Shown here one piece after another: positions 26,649-36,748 of a stretch of 64,000 nucleotides of DNA (position 1 is the first letter of the stretch; each line of letters opens with the position of its first letter). The notes beneath the pieces were generated by a model. That model made no database searches. It was not told where the DNA came from and saw only the letters and a list, made by a program, of their open reading frames with translations. The stretch is taken from positions 18,919 through 82,918 of the forward strand of contig CAZGGG010000006.1 of the NCBI GenBank assembly GCA_964525165.1, in the 5' to 3' direction. A program made the position numbers and the translations under genes. Source of the DNA: JAWLFI01 sp964525165. Lineage in GTDB: Bacteria; Bacteroidota; Bacteroidia; Chitinophagales; Saprospiraceae.

Positions 26649-28338
26649 TTATTTAGACTTGGCCAATCGGGCAATTTGTTTTTTCTTCTTAATAGCTCCC
26701 AGATATTTTCGCAATTCTACTCTTACTTTAGGTGCCAGTAGGATGACACCAATGATATTTGGAACCACCATGGCAAAGATCATGGCATCCGAGAAGTCGA
26801 TGACTGAGTCAAGTTTGATAGAGGCGCCGACAACTACGAAAAACACAAACAGAACTTTATATATCAAGTCTGAAGTTTTGTTTCTTCCGAAAAGGTACAG
26901 CCAGCCCTGCATACCGTAATAAGACCAGGATATCATCGTAGAAAAAGCAAAGAGAATCACCGCTACGGTCAATACCACAGAGAAGTTCGGGATCACCGTG
27001 TCAAAGGCTGTAGACGTCAACTCAACTCCCTGAGTTACCGCAGAACCGTATTCAAAGAACCCACCGTTAATATTTGTAATGATGATCACTAAGGCGGTCA
27101 TGGTACAGATGATTACTGTATCAATGAAGGGTTCCAGTAAGGCAACCAGTCCTTCACTCACCGGGTATTTTGTGCGGACCGCTGAGTGTGCAATAGCTGC
27201 TGAACCCACTCCGGCTTCATTTGAAAAGGCACCTCTTCGGATTCCCTGAATCAGCACCCCGATCAAACCTCCTGCGATACCTAAACCGGAAAACGCTCCT
27301 TCAAAAATCAATCCGAAGGCTTGAGGAATGAGAGAAAAGTTGGCTACTAAGATGATGATAGCCGCCAAAACATAGATTCCGGCCATAAAAGGAACCACCT
27401 TCTCTGTTACCGATGCAATTCTTTTGATACCACCAATAATAACAATTCCTACCAATACGGCCATGACAACACCAAAGATGATGGCTCCCGTACTGCTCAG
27501 GTCAAACAATTCTACAAACTGCGCAGCTGCTTGATTGGCCTGAAACATATTTCCGCCTCCAAAGGAACCTCCAATCACCATAATCGCGAAAATCACAGCT
27601 AAAATCTTACCTAAGCCAGCCAATCCCATTTCTTTTAGCCCCTTACTTAGGTAATACATAGGACCTCCGTATACGGTGCCGTCTTCTCCCACATCCCGGT
27701 ATTTAACACCGAGCGTACATTCTGCAAATTTGGAGGACATTCCTAGGATTCCGGCTACAATCATCCAGAAGGTAGCTCCCGGCCCCCCAATCGATAGGGC
27801 AACGGCTACACCGGCAATATTTCCTAGTCCTACTGTCGCAGACAATGCCGCGGTCAAGGCTTGGAAGTGAGACACCTCACCATCAGCTCCCTCATCTCGA
27901 ATGGTTTCAGGAATATCGTCATCCGGAGTCAAGTCTCCGTACAAGTGATCGTGTTTTTCCTCTACTCGTTTTACTTCTTTTCGTAAAGTTTCAGGGATGT
28001 CATCATCCGGAGTTAGATCTGCATACAGATGATCCAAACCATGCTTTTCAATATCCTCGTATTTACCTCTGACTACATTGATCGCGGTCTGGATTTGAGT
28101 GATATTGACAAAATTGAAATAAAAAGTGAAGTAGAGCGCGCCCCCAACTAATACAATCAGCACCCAGGGTAGTTTCTGTAAAGGGTATTTCCGCGAATAT
28201 CGCACCCACAAACCATCCTGTGGCTTGTCCGAAGATATCATCAATTTTTTCAGCTAAACCTTTTTCCTGAGCCTCTTGGGCAAAAGATAAAAGAGGTAAG
28301 CATAATAAGCTTACAATAAGTGTCAAGCGTTGCTTCAT
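26649..28338 (-). CDS. Sodium:alanine symporter (AGCS family), interrupted by an apparent +1 frameshift near 28180
   Basis: The transporter body (from RKYPLQKLPWVLIVLVGG to the end) reads in the frame that is open to 28244. The true N-terminus, a signal peptide MKQRLTLIVSLLCLPLLSFAQ and the conserved EKIDDIFGQATGWFV segment, reads in another frame from ATG 28338. Removing one T from CCCTTT (complement of 28180-28185) would join them as EIPLQKLPWVL. AGCS marks are GGPGATFWMIVAGILGMSSKF, SNEAGVGSAAIAHS and LLEPFIDTVIICTMTALV. It imports small amino acids with sodium. A local ATG at 28244 would give a leaderless form. Sequencing error is the simplest cause. Confidence 0.85.
27891..28034 (-). repeat. 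Two 20-residue repeats in the symporter N-terminal loop
   Basis: DHLYADLTPDDDIPETLRKE (28034-27975) and DHLYGDLTPDDDIPETIRDE (27950-27891) recur with a 28-residue period between the first membrane helix and the conserved GEVSHFQALTAALSATVGLG helix. By hand count the DNA copies agree at 44 of 60 positions, so the duplication is not very recent. The segment is acidic and extracellular by topology. Confidence 0.8.
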
Positions 28339-28471
28339 CTGTGTGCTTTCTTTTCGATTCCGAAAAACAAAAGCCCATGATACCAAATTTTTTTCATTGG
28401 GCTCAAATGAATCTGCTATTTTATTTGGCGTAAGCTCGGATTTTATGCAATTTCTTTTAACTCGGATCTTT

Positions 28472-29098
28472 TTAGGATTCCAAGGCTCTAGCCAAAAGGA
28501 CTAGCTTTTCTTCTAACTCAGCCGGACTTAAATTCAAACCTTCGTACATACCATCATTTCCTATTTGTCGAAAGAAAGTCAGGGTGTATCGAGCTTGATT
28601 CCCTTTGTGCATCATGAGCGTACTGTAATCCTGAGCGGAATAAATGTAAGCCTTGTCTCCAGCATTTACTTCTCTCACAGGGACAGCCATTCCTTTATCT
28701 ATACCTGCAGGTATCATAAAGGTTTCAGCAGCCAGGATATTGGCGATCGCTTCATTAAAGTTTGGAAAGCCATCCTTGCTTTTCATAAAGTCAAATTGGA
28801 AAATAAGGAGGTCATCATAACTCGAATCGTCGTTATCACCTAATAGATAAGCCGAACAAATTTGATTCCCCAAATCCTCTTTTCTGAATTCGATGGCATC
28901 AGCCGATTGACCATTTAAAGATGCAAATGTCTCCATATCTAATTGCTCGCAGGGATGCTGGTCGTTCGTTGGAGCAACCAATTTTTGCTCAGTAGCCTGA
29001 TCCTCTGCCGTGGAAACGGAAGAGGACTTTTCGGGAGCACCACATTAAAGAATGAAGATACTGAAAAGTAAAAGATGAATATCGAATAATCGACGCAT
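28472..29098 (-). pseudogene. Lipoprotein of unknown function with an in-frame stop at the lipobox
   Basis: From ATG 29098 the frame reads a 17-residue signal peptide MRRLFDIHLLLFSIFIL, then TAA (29047-29045), then CGAPEKSSS and an uninterrupted 190-residue mature part ending at 28472. The stop falls exactly at the position before the lipobox cysteine, where serine, glycine or alanine is expected (TCA to TAA would do it). The mature part contains ETFASLNGQSADAIEFRKED, FDFMKSKDGFPNFNEAIANI and VREVNAGDKAYIYSAQDYST; I do not recognise the family. It follows the UbiD gene by 20 bases. Either a recent nonsense mutation or a base-call error. Confidence 0.75.
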
Positions 29099-29118
29099 AA
29101 CATGAGTGTTTATTTTCT

Positions 29119-30969
29119 TCAATAGATTTTATCTTTCAATTCATACAAATCTCCTCCTTTACGAAAATATTGATCTACTTTCTGAGCTACTTTGCGATCT
29201 GCTACCAACTCGGGTGCATGATGGGGTTTTGTCCGTGCATCGATGATCAGGGGGCCTGAGCAGCCCCAGTGTTTGTGTTGCACAAAACTGCGGACACCAT
29301 AGATATCTGTGGCTGGATTTGAACGTGTAAAAGTCACCCAAAGGAAATTGGAAAAATCTTCAGCCAGGAAGGACGCATCGTCACAGACAATGATTAATGG
29401 ACTTTCTTCTTGCCATACCTGCTGGTCTACATATTCAGCGAGTTTTCCGATTTCATCCTGTGCCCGATTGATCTCGGTGAATGCAGGGCCTGAAACAGCC
29501 AGAATACCCTTGTGGACCAAGTGAATTTTGTTGAATGGATCAGGAAGCGATAGTCCGGATGGTAATTCTTTGAGCAACTTTCTCTTTGGTTGCTGGCTGC
29601 AAGCCGCAACAACCAACTTGGAACCGGCATTCCAACTATCTCCGCTATAATCCAGGGTGTCAATAGTCGTCTGTGTCTGAAAGTGAAGGTCTCTCGACCA
29701 GTCGACCCGCTCCAACATATGCGTAAAAAAAGCTTCTTTGTTCTGAGCATTTAAAGAAGGATCGTCATAATGATTGGCAATCCACAGATATTTGGCTAAG
29801 GAGGTTTGCCCTTTCCCCAACAGATGGTTGGCAATAGTGAGTATTTCTTCCGGCCGTTCTTCCCGGAAAGGCATATAGCGCTCACTTCCTACGGCTAATA
29901 AAAGAGGATGTACGCCAGACTCGTCCACTGCATTAATGCTGTGAATACCGGGAAACTCTTCTTTAGAAAGTTCGGAAACGATTTCATGAATCAAATAGCC
30001 GAAATAGGAATCTTCTGCCGGAGGACGTCCTACCACAGTAAAATGCCAAATGGCATCAGGTCTGTGGTATACTTTGTCTACCAGCATATAAGGAAAGTCA
30101 TGCATTAAAGAATAGTAGCCTAGGTGGTCGCCAAAGGGCCCTTCGGGCTTCTCTTTACCTTTTACGATGGTGCCGACAATATTAAAATCAGCATCGTTAC
30201 TGATCATGTATCCTTCAGATAGATGATAGCGATATCTCCTTTTATTCAACATACCTGAAAATGTCATTTCTGATAAGCCTTCCGGCAAAGGCATAATCGC
30301 CGAGAATGCAAAAGAAGGGGGACCACCTACGACTATATTCGCTCGGAAAGGTTCTTCAGATTGCAGGTAGGCTTTATGATGCACACCGATTCCACGATGT
30401 AATTGGTAATGCATACCGATCTCCTGATTAGGCTCATAATCATTGCCACTGAGTTGAATCCGATACATACCAATATTTGATTGCATAGCGGATTGACCAT
30501 TCGGAGGGAGGGTAAGTACCTGCGGAAGGGTGACAAAGGCGCCGCCATCCATCGGCCATGATTTAATTTGGGGGAGTTGATCAATGGTCGTAGTCTGTTG
30601 CGTGACAGGGGATGGCCATTTTTGCTTCTTGGGCAGCGCACTCAAAGCTGTAAAAGGAGCTTTGGCATATCGAACCGGATGCTTGAAAAAGAGTTGAGGG
30701 TTGTTCTTTAACTCTGTAATACGTTTGACGGATTCCAGACTATCCCGAAAGAGAAAATGCGCTCGCTCTTTGGTACCATAAAGGTTGGACAAAGCGGGAA
30801 AAGGGCTTCCTTTCACTTTCTTAAAAAGAAGCGCCGGACCTTTATATTCAAAAACTCTTCTGTGAATTTCAGCCATTTCAAGATTTGGATCCGTCTCAAA
30901 AGGAATCTCAAATAAATGGCCATTCTTTTTTAGATCAGCAGCACAAGCCGCAAGACTTCTGTATCCCAT
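29119..30969 (-). CDS. ubiD: UbiD-family decarboxylase, probably menaquinone biosynthesis
   Basis: 616 residues, the long form common in Bacteroidota. UbiD enzymes use prenylated FMN to decarboxylate aromatic acids. The cofactor and substrate region is visible in IVVGGPPSFAFSAIMPLPEG, GTIVKGKEKPEGPFGDHLGYY (the conserved glutamate of the active site) and VVGRPPAEDSYFGYLIHEIV. Since this organism has a menaquinol-type respiratory chain, a role in quinone synthesis is the likely one. The prFMN synthase UbiX is not in the window. Start chosen at ATG 30969 because the N-terminal SLAACAADLKKNGHLFEIP block is conserved. Confidence 0.9.
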   Translation of the reverse strand: MGYRSLAACAADLKKNGHLFEIPFETDPNLEMAEIHRRVFEYKGPALLFKKVKGSPFPALSNLYGTKERAHFLFRDSLESVKRITELKNNPQLFFKHPVRYAKAPFTALSALPKKQKWPSPVTQQTTTIDQLPQIKSWPMDGGAFVTLPQVLTLPPNGQSAMQSNIGMYRIQLSGNDYEPNQEIGMHYQLHRGIGVHHKAYLQSEEPFRANIVVGGPPSFAFSAIMPLPEGLSEMTFSGMLNKRRYRYHLSEGYMISNDADFNIVGTIVKGKEKPEGPFGDHLGYYSLMHDFPYMLVDKVYHRPDAIWHFTVVGRPPAEDSYFGYLIHEIVSELSKEEFPGIHSINAVDESGVHPLLLAVGSERYMPFREERPEEILTIANHLLGKGQTSLAKYLWIANHYDDPSLNAQNKEAFFTHMLERVDWSRDLHFQTQTTIDTLDYSGDSWNAGSKLVVAACSQQPKRKLLKELPSGLSLPDPFNKIHLVHKGILAVSGPAFTEINRAQDEIGKLAEYVDQQVWQEESPLIIVCDDASFLAEDFSNFLWVTFTRSNPATDIYGVRSFVQHKHWGCSGPLIIDARTKPHHAPELVADRKVAQKVDQYFRKGGDLYELKDKIY

Positions 30970-31078
30970 TTCTTTTATTCAATCACTTACAAAACAAAGT
31001 TTGTAACAATGACAATTGTTGTTAGTTTTGTCTGAACAAATTTGAAAAAAACTTATATAATGTTTTCAAATATGTAAT

Positions 31079-31873
31079 ATGCAACAATATCACGATTTAT
31101 TACAACATATTCTCGATCATGGCGTAGCCAAGGAAGACCGCACCGGCACCGGTACTTTGTCTGTCTTTGGCTATCAAATGCGTTTTGACTTGCAGGAGGG
31201 TTTTCCCATGGTCACGACCAAAAAACTGCATTTAAAAAGTATCATCCATGAACTTCTCTGGTTCTTGAAAGGAGATACGAATGTAAAATACCTGCAGGAA
31301 AATGGAGTCCGCATTTGGAATGAATGGGCAGATGAGAACGGAGAATTAGGGCCTATTTATGGAAAGCAATGGCGCTCCTGGACCCGACCCAATGGTCAGA
31401 CTGTGGATCAAATTGAGCGTGCAGTCCATCTATTGAAGACCAATCCTGATTCCAGAAGGATCATCGTCAATGCCTGGAATGCCGGAGAACTCGAGGAAAT
31501 GTCGTTGACTCCCTGTCACGCTCTCTTCCAGTTTTACGTAGTGGAAGGTAAATTGTCTTGTCAACTCTATCAGCGTTCTGCAGATGTCTTTCTGGGTGTA
31601 CCCTTTAATATAGCCTCTTATGCGCTGTTGACTATGATGATGGCTCAAGTGTGCGAGCTCGAGTTGGGTTCTTTTATCCATACCTTCGGGGATGTTCACC
31701 TATACAATAATCATTTGGAGCAAGCGAACTTGCAATTATCCAGAACGCCCAGACCGCTTCCGCAAATGAAAATTCGGCCGGATGTCAAGGATATAGACGG
31801 GTTCATATATGAAGATTTTACTTTGTTGAATTACGACCCTTATCCACATATTAAAGCTAAAGTCGCTGTTTAA
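31079..31873 (+). CDS. thyA: Thymidylate synthase
   Basis: 264 residues, the same length as the E. coli enzyme. It methylates dUMP to dTMP with methylenetetrahydrofolate. The nucleophile Cys146 lies in LTPCHALFQFYV, the phosphate-binding arginine in DRTGTGTLSVFGYQMRFDL, and the folate/dUMP contacts in QRSADVFLGVPFNIASYALL and HTFGDVHLYNNHLEQ. The gene is divergent from the UbiD gene across 109 bases and probably has its own promoter. Confidence 0.97.
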   Translation: MQQYHDLLQHILDHGVAKEDRTGTGTLSVFGYQMRFDLQEGFPMVTTKKLHLKSIIHELLWFLKGDTNVKYLQENGVRIWNEWADENGELGPIYGKQWRSWTRPNGQTVDQIERAVHLLKTNPDSRRIIVNAWNAGELEEMSLTPCHALFQFYVVEGKLSCQLYQRSADVFLGVPFNIASYALLTMMMAQVCELELGSFIHTFGDVHLYNNHLEQANLQLSRTPRPLPQMKIRPDVKDIDGFIYEDFTLLNYDPYPHIKAKVAV

Positions 31874-31949
31874 ATGGGTAGCTTATTTATACAAAATCTA
31901 AATAGTAACCAATTGAAGGCAGATATTCTTAAAAGATGCAGCCAGATAC

Positions 31950-31957
31950 TATTTTTG
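31950..31957 (+). promoter_or_regulatory. Candidate promoter box for the respiratory operon (TATTTTTG)
   Basis: TATTTTTG matches TAnnTTTG and lies 63 bases before the ATG at 32020, in the only sizeable gap upstream of the act operon. No convincing TTTG element sits about 20 bases further upstream, so this remains a candidate. Confidence 0.4.
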
Positions 31958-32019
31958 CATGACCGAGAAATGACAAATACTCGGTATATAGTCACCAATT
32001 TGAAATCATTGGAAGTCAT

Positions 32020-33471
32020 ATGAGATTGAAATACATGAATATAGGTAGGATGGCGAAGTTCAGTTCAGTACTAGTATTTCTGTTCTTCTCTGTTGGAATT
32101 TTTGCTCAGGACGCAGCACCTGTAGGTGATCCTGCAGCCGGAGAAGGTCTTTTTAAGAACAATTGTGCCTCATGTCACAACAAAAACATGAGGGATGATT
32201 TAACGGGGCCTGCATTAGGCGGCACGGAAGAGCGATGGGCAGATTATCCCAGAGAGGAATTGTACGCTTGGATTCGCAACTCACAAAAAATGATCAATGA
32301 AGGTCACCCCAGAGCCGTAGAGCTTTGGGACGAGTGGAAGCCCACGGTAATGACCAATTTTACTCAGCTTACAGATCAACAAATCGAAGATATCCTCGCC
32401 TACATTAAAGGTAAGTACGAGGGAACCTTTGGTGCGCCGGCAGTTGCAGAAGTAGCTGCAGCAACAGATGATGGTGCCGGAGATGAAAGCGATAATACAC
32501 TCATGTTTGCCTCTCTGGCGATTATACTAGTCGTGCTGGCCTTGATTCTGATGAGAATCGTTGGAGTATTGAATAGTATTGCAGCCGCAAAAGAGTCAGG
32601 TGAGCAGGTTGACCAACCTACAATTTGGGACCTTTTAAGTTCTAAAACCGTGGTGTCCTTAGTCCTATTTGCTTTAGTAGTATTTGGTGGCTATACGACA
32701 GTGAATAATGCTATTTCACTGGGACGCCAGCAAGGCTATGCTCCGGAGCAGCCGATTAAATTTTCACATGAAACACATGCGGGTTTGCATCAGATTGATT
32801 GTCAATATTGTCATGATGGTGCTCGCAGGAGTAAGCACTCTGTGATACCCGCAGCTAATACTTGTATGAACTGTCACAGAGCCATTAAAGTCGGTTCTCA
32901 ATACGGTACACAAGAGCTTACTAAAATCTATGCTTCTATAGGTTACAATCCATCTACAGATACGTATGTCGGGGGGTATGACTCCTTGAGCAATGAGGAG
33001 ATTAAGAATATCTACATGAAGTGGTTGACTGATGAGTATGTCAAGGCTGAAGACATGGATGTTATTGATGAGAAAGGCTCTCAGGAAGTGGAAGATCAGT
33101 GGAATGCAATTGTAGCTTCTTTAACAAACGATCAGAAGAAATCTGTTGCAGGACCTATTGAGTGGGTACGTGTCCATAATTTGCCGGATCATGTTTACTT
33201 CAACCACGCCCAGCACGTTACAGCCGGACAAGTGGAGTGCCAGCAGTGCCATGGCAAAGTGGAGGAAATGGAAGTATTAGCTCAATACGCACCGCTCTCA
33301 ATGGGATGGTGTATCAACTGTCACAGAGAGTCTGAAGTAAAAGGCTTTGATGATAACCCTTACTATCATCAGGAATACATGAAGTATCATGAAGAGTTAA
33401 ATAATGGTGATCGTGAAAAAGTAACGGTAGAGGACATTGGAGGTTTGGAATGTCAAAAGTGTCACTACTAA
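32020..33471 (+). CDS. actA: Alternative complex III subunit A: multiheme cytochrome c with fused N-terminal monoheme domain
   Basis: 483 residues from ATG 32020; ATGs at 32035 and 32050 are alternatives, the last giving MAKFSSVLVFLFFSVGIFAQ as a compact signal peptide. There are six heme c sites (CXXCH) at residues 49-53, 261-265, 282-286, 407-411, 431-435 and 478-482. The first belongs to a class I cytochrome domain (GEGLFKNNCASCH); two membrane helices at about 161-184 and 210-230 follow, then the five-heme domain typical of ActA. It should relay electrons in the periplasm from ActB/quinol to the oxidase. First gene of the act-cox operon. Confidence 0.95.
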   Translation: MRLKYMNIGRMAKFSSVLVFLFFSVGIFAQDAAPVGDPAAGEGLFKNNCASCHNKNMRDDLTGPALGGTEERWADYPREELYAWIRNSQKMINEGHPRAVELWDEWKPTVMTNFTQLTDQQIEDILAYIKGKYEGTFGAPAVAEVAAATDDGAGDESDNTLMFASLAIILVVLALILMRIVGVLNSIAAAKESGEQVDQPTIWDLLSSKTVVSLVLFALVVFGGYTTVNNAISLGRQQGYAPEQPIKFSHETHAGLHQIDCQYCHDGARRSKHSVIPAANTCMNCHRAIKVGSQYGTQELTKIYASIGYNPSTDTYVGGYDSLSNEEIKNIYMKWLTDEYVKAEDMDVIDEKGSQEVEDQWNAIVASLTNDQKKSVAGPIEWVRVHNLPDHVYFNHAQHVTAGQVECQQCHGKVEEMEVLAQYAPLSMGWCINCHRESEVKGFDDNPYYHQEYMKYHEELNNGDREKVTVEDIGGLECQKCHY

Positions 33472-33504
33472 GAATTAATTAGGAAATCTTCAATTCAAGA
33501 TATA

Positions 33505-36500
33505 ATGAAGGATAATCAGACAATTTGGTTGGGTAAAGATGATCTGACAGGCAAAAAAGACTTGTTGGAGCAATCAAAACAAGAGTTCTACGAGCTTCCT
33601 GTGCTTAATGAGCTGTCCACTGAAGAAGAGGATAGCCAACTCGGTACTTCCAATCGAAGAGACTTTTTAAAGTATTTAGGATTTGGTGTCGGAGCTGCAG
33701 CCATTGCTGCGAGTTGTGAAACTCCAGTGAGAAGAGCCATACCTTATGTCAATAAACCGGATGCGATTGTTCCCGGAGTTGCTAATTTCTATGCCAGCTC
33801 CTTTGTAAACGGAAAAGATTTCGTTCCCATTTTGGTGAAGACCCGAGAGGGAAGGCCTATTAAAATTGAAGGAAATCCTCAATCGCCTTTGACGCACGGT
33901 GGAACGAGCGCCAGAGCTCAGGCAATGGTTTTGGAGTTGTATGATTCAACGCGCGTGAAACACGCTGGTAAGATCAACGATGATACCACTGTCGATCAAA
34001 TGGATTGGGAAGCATTAGATGCGACCATTCAAAATGCATTGTCTGCAGGGTCGAATATCAGAATTTTGACTCCTTCCAACTACAGTCCTTCATTTGCGGA
34101 AGCGGTGAAAGCATTCAAAGCAAAATACCCGAATACCGAAGTGGTCACTTATGATGCACATTCGAATTCGGCTATGCTCCTGGCAAACCAAAATCAATTC
34201 GGCACCAAAGGAATCCCCTCGTATCACTTTGATAAAGCAGAAGTCATTGTAAACTTCAATGCAGACTTCTTGGGTACTTGGATTGCTCCGGTTCAGTTTG
34301 CACACCAATGGGCAAAGAACAGAAAAATCAAAGATGCTCATCATGCGCATATGTCACGCATGATTGCATTTGAATCACATATGACACTGACCGGATCCAA
34401 TGCGGATAGCAGGGTAGTGATCAGACCTTCTGAGTTGGGATTATCGATTGCGAAAGTTCACAACGAAGTTGCGAAAGCGATGGGTGGCACTCAGGTTTCC
34501 GTTTCCGGAAATCTGTCAGATAAAGGTGAGGCGGCTGTAAAAGCAGCTGCAAAAGATCTCATCGAAGCAGCCAGAGCCGGAAAGCACACTTTAGTAGTGA
34601 GCGGATCCAATAATACTGCAGAGCAAATGTTGGTCAATAATCTGAATATGATGTTGGGCAACTACGGTCACTCTATTGACTGGAACAGACAAATCCATAC
34701 ATCTCAGACAGTTGACAAAGATATAGATACATTATATGACGAATTGAAGGCAAGTCAAATCGATGCTTTATTTGTCATGAATGGTGCCAATCCTGTATAC
34801 AGTCATGCGAAAGGTCAAGAGTGGGCTGATCTTATCAAGAATGTGAAGCTCTCGGTAAATATGAGCTATCTACCGGATGAAACATTCGTGAATTGTCAGT
34901 TTGCTGCTCCTGTACATCATGGCTTGGAAAGCTGGGGAGATGCAGAACCTGTTTCAGGATACTACAGCTTGATTCAGCCTACGATTGCTCCATTATTTGA
35001 TACACGCCAGGCAGAAGCTTCATTGTTAACCTGGGGAGAACACGCCATGACAAAAGAATCATCAGAAGATGATCTTAGCTACAGATTTGTGAAAGCCAAT
35101 TGGGAGCAAATGATATTCCCTAAGCAATCTGACTTTATGAGTTTCAGATCTTTTTGGGATAGCAGCTTGCATGATGGTTTTGTAATGGTAGATCAATCTA
35201 ATGAAGGCTCCTTTACAGCTAATCTTTCAGGTGCAGGATCACGTATAAGTAAAGCTTCAAATGCTGCTGTTCAACTAGCTGTATTTGAGACAGTTAACCT
35301 GGGTGCGGGTCAGTACGCCAACAACCCTTGGTTACAAGAAATGCCCGATCCTTTAGTAAGAACCGTTTGGGATAACTGTCTGACTATTCCCGTTCAGTGG
35401 GATGGAGGAAACTCCATTGATGGTTGGAAAGGACTTGAGAATGGAGATTTGGTAGAGTTGAAAGCAGGAGACCGAAATATATCGGTCACTGTAGTCCAGC
35501 AGTTTGGCCAGAAGGAAGGAACCGTTTCTTTGGCATTGGGTTATGGAAGATCTGTATGTGGAAGGGCAGGAGCGTCTGTAGGACATAATATCTATCCTTC
35601 TTTGATGAAAGATGAGGATGGAAACGTACAATACTACTTAGATGCTGAAGTGAGTGACAAAGTAGGGGTGGATGATACCTTTGCTTCCGTTCAATATCAC
35701 CACACCTTTGGAGTCAAAGATGAAGATCCGGAGACCGGTGAAACCATCAATGTGGATGAGAAGACGTTAGTAACACTCTCTGAAGGATTCCAAGGTTCAT
35801 TGGTGAAAAGATCAATCATTCGTCATGCAGATCTTAGCCAGTTAGAAGATGCCGTGCACGATTTAGAGCATGAGCGAGAGCACCATCAGCATCTCAACGA
35901 GCAAACACTTTACCCTGGATTTTCTGAGCTATATGATCAAGGCCATAAGTGGGAAATGAGTATTGACCTCTCAGCTTGTATTGGCTGTGGAGCTTGTCAG
36001 GTAGCTTGTGTTTCTGAAAATAATGTCCCTGTTGTAGGGAAAAATGAGGTGCGTCGACACCATGAAATGACTTGGTTGCGCATTGACAGGTACTTCTACG
36101 GAGACTTTGAGAATCCGAACACAGTATACCAACCGATGATGTGCCAGCATTGTGACAATGCACCTTGCGAGAACGTTTGTCCGGTTTCTGCAACCAACCA
36201 CAGTAGTGAAGGTCTGAACCAGATGACTTACAACAGATGTATCGGGACGAGATATTGTGCCAACAACTGTCCTTACAAAGTAAGAAGGTTCAACTGGTTA
36301 GATTATACAACTGCTGATATGTTCGGTATCAACGAAAACCACCCTATGGGTAGTGATAATGAGCCGTTCTATGCAGACAATCTGACAAGAATGGTATTGA
36401 ACCCTGACGTAACCGTTCGGTCAAGAGGCGTCATCGAAAAATGTAGTTTCTGTGTACAACGAATTCAGGAAGGTAAGTTGAGAGCTAAAACAGAAATGCG

Positions 36501-36720
36501 AGCATTACAATCCAGCGATGTAGTTACTGCTTGTGCTTCAGCTTGTCCAACCGGAGCCATTACGTTTGGTGACGTCAATGATAAATCTTCAGAGGTGTAT
36601 GCCAATAAGGAAAATCCTCTGAACTACTACGTATTAGAAGAAGTGAATACTCAATCATCTGTGGGATACCACATGAAGGTTGTGAATCGAAATGCAGAGA
36701 TCAGCGAGATTGAAGCTTAA
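33505..36720 (+). CDS. actB: Alternative complex III subunit B: molybdopterin-oxidoreductase-like iron-sulfur protein
   Basis: 1071 residues. The N-terminus has a Tat motif (SNRRDFLKYLGFG) followed by a lipobox-like IAASC, so export folded and lipid anchoring are both likely. Residues to about 800 form a molybdopterin-oxidoreductase fold, which in ActB carries no cofactor. About residues 815-1040 form an FeS domain with CIGCGACQVACVSENNVP, CQHCDNAPCENVCP, CIGTRYCANNCPYK and CSFCVQRIQ/CASACPTGAI, giving four cluster sites. It passes electrons from the quinol site of ActC to the heme chain. 33 bases after actA. Confidence 0.96.
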   Translation: MKDNQTIWLGKDDLTGKKDLLEQSKQEFYELPVLNELSTEEEDSQLGTSNRRDFLKYLGFGVGAAAIAASCETPVRRAIPYVNKPDAIVPGVANFYASSFVNGKDFVPILVKTREGRPIKIEGNPQSPLTHGGTSARAQAMVLELYDSTRVKHAGKINDDTTVDQMDWEALDATIQNALSAGSNIRILTPSNYSPSFAEAVKAFKAKYPNTEVVTYDAHSNSAMLLANQNQFGTKGIPSYHFDKAEVIVNFNADFLGTWIAPVQFAHQWAKNRKIKDAHHAHMSRMIAFESHMTLTGSNADSRVVIRPSELGLSIAKVHNEVAKAMGGTQVSVSGNLSDKGEAAVKAAAKDLIEAARAGKHTLVVSGSNNTAEQMLVNNLNMMLGNYGHSIDWNRQIHTSQTVDKDIDTLYDELKASQIDALFVMNGANPVYSHAKGQEWADLIKNVKLSVNMSYLPDETFVNCQFAAPVHHGLESWGDAEPVSGYYSLIQPTIAPLFDTRQAEASLLTWGEHAMTKESSEDDLSYRFVKANWEQMIFPKQSDFMSFRSFWDSSLHDGFVMVDQSNEGSFTANLSGAGSRISKASNAAVQLAVFETVNLGAGQYANNPWLQEMPDPLVRTVWDNCLTIPVQWDGGNSIDGWKGLENGDLVELKAGDRNISVTVVQQFGQKEGTVSLALGYGRSVCGRAGASVGHNIYPSLMKDEDGNVQYYLDAEVSDKVGVDDTFASVQYHHTFGVKDEDPETGETINVDEKTLVTLSEGFQGSLVKRSIIRHADLSQLEDAVHDLEHEREHHQHLNEQTLYPGFSELYDQGHKWEMSIDLSACIGCGACQVACVSENNVPVVGKNEVRRHHEMTWLRIDRYFYGDFENPNTVYQPMMCQHCDNAPCENVCPVSATNHSSEGLNQMTYNRCIGTRYCANNCPYKVRRFNWLDYTTADMFGINENHPMGSDNEPFYADNLTRMVLNPDVTVRSRGVIEKCSFCVQRIQEGKLRAKTEMRALQSSDVVTACASACPTGAITFGDVNDKSSEVYANKENPLNYYVLEEVNTQSSVGYHMKVVNRNAEISEIEA

Positions 36721-36748
36721 ATCTTAGGATAAAAAGAATTCATACTGA

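Noticed and set aside
28063..28386. Separate 107-residue reverse-strand protein with a signal peptide
   Set aside because: Its first half is the true N-terminus of the sodium:alanine symporter and its second half is out-of-frame translation after the frameshift; merged into the symporter gene.
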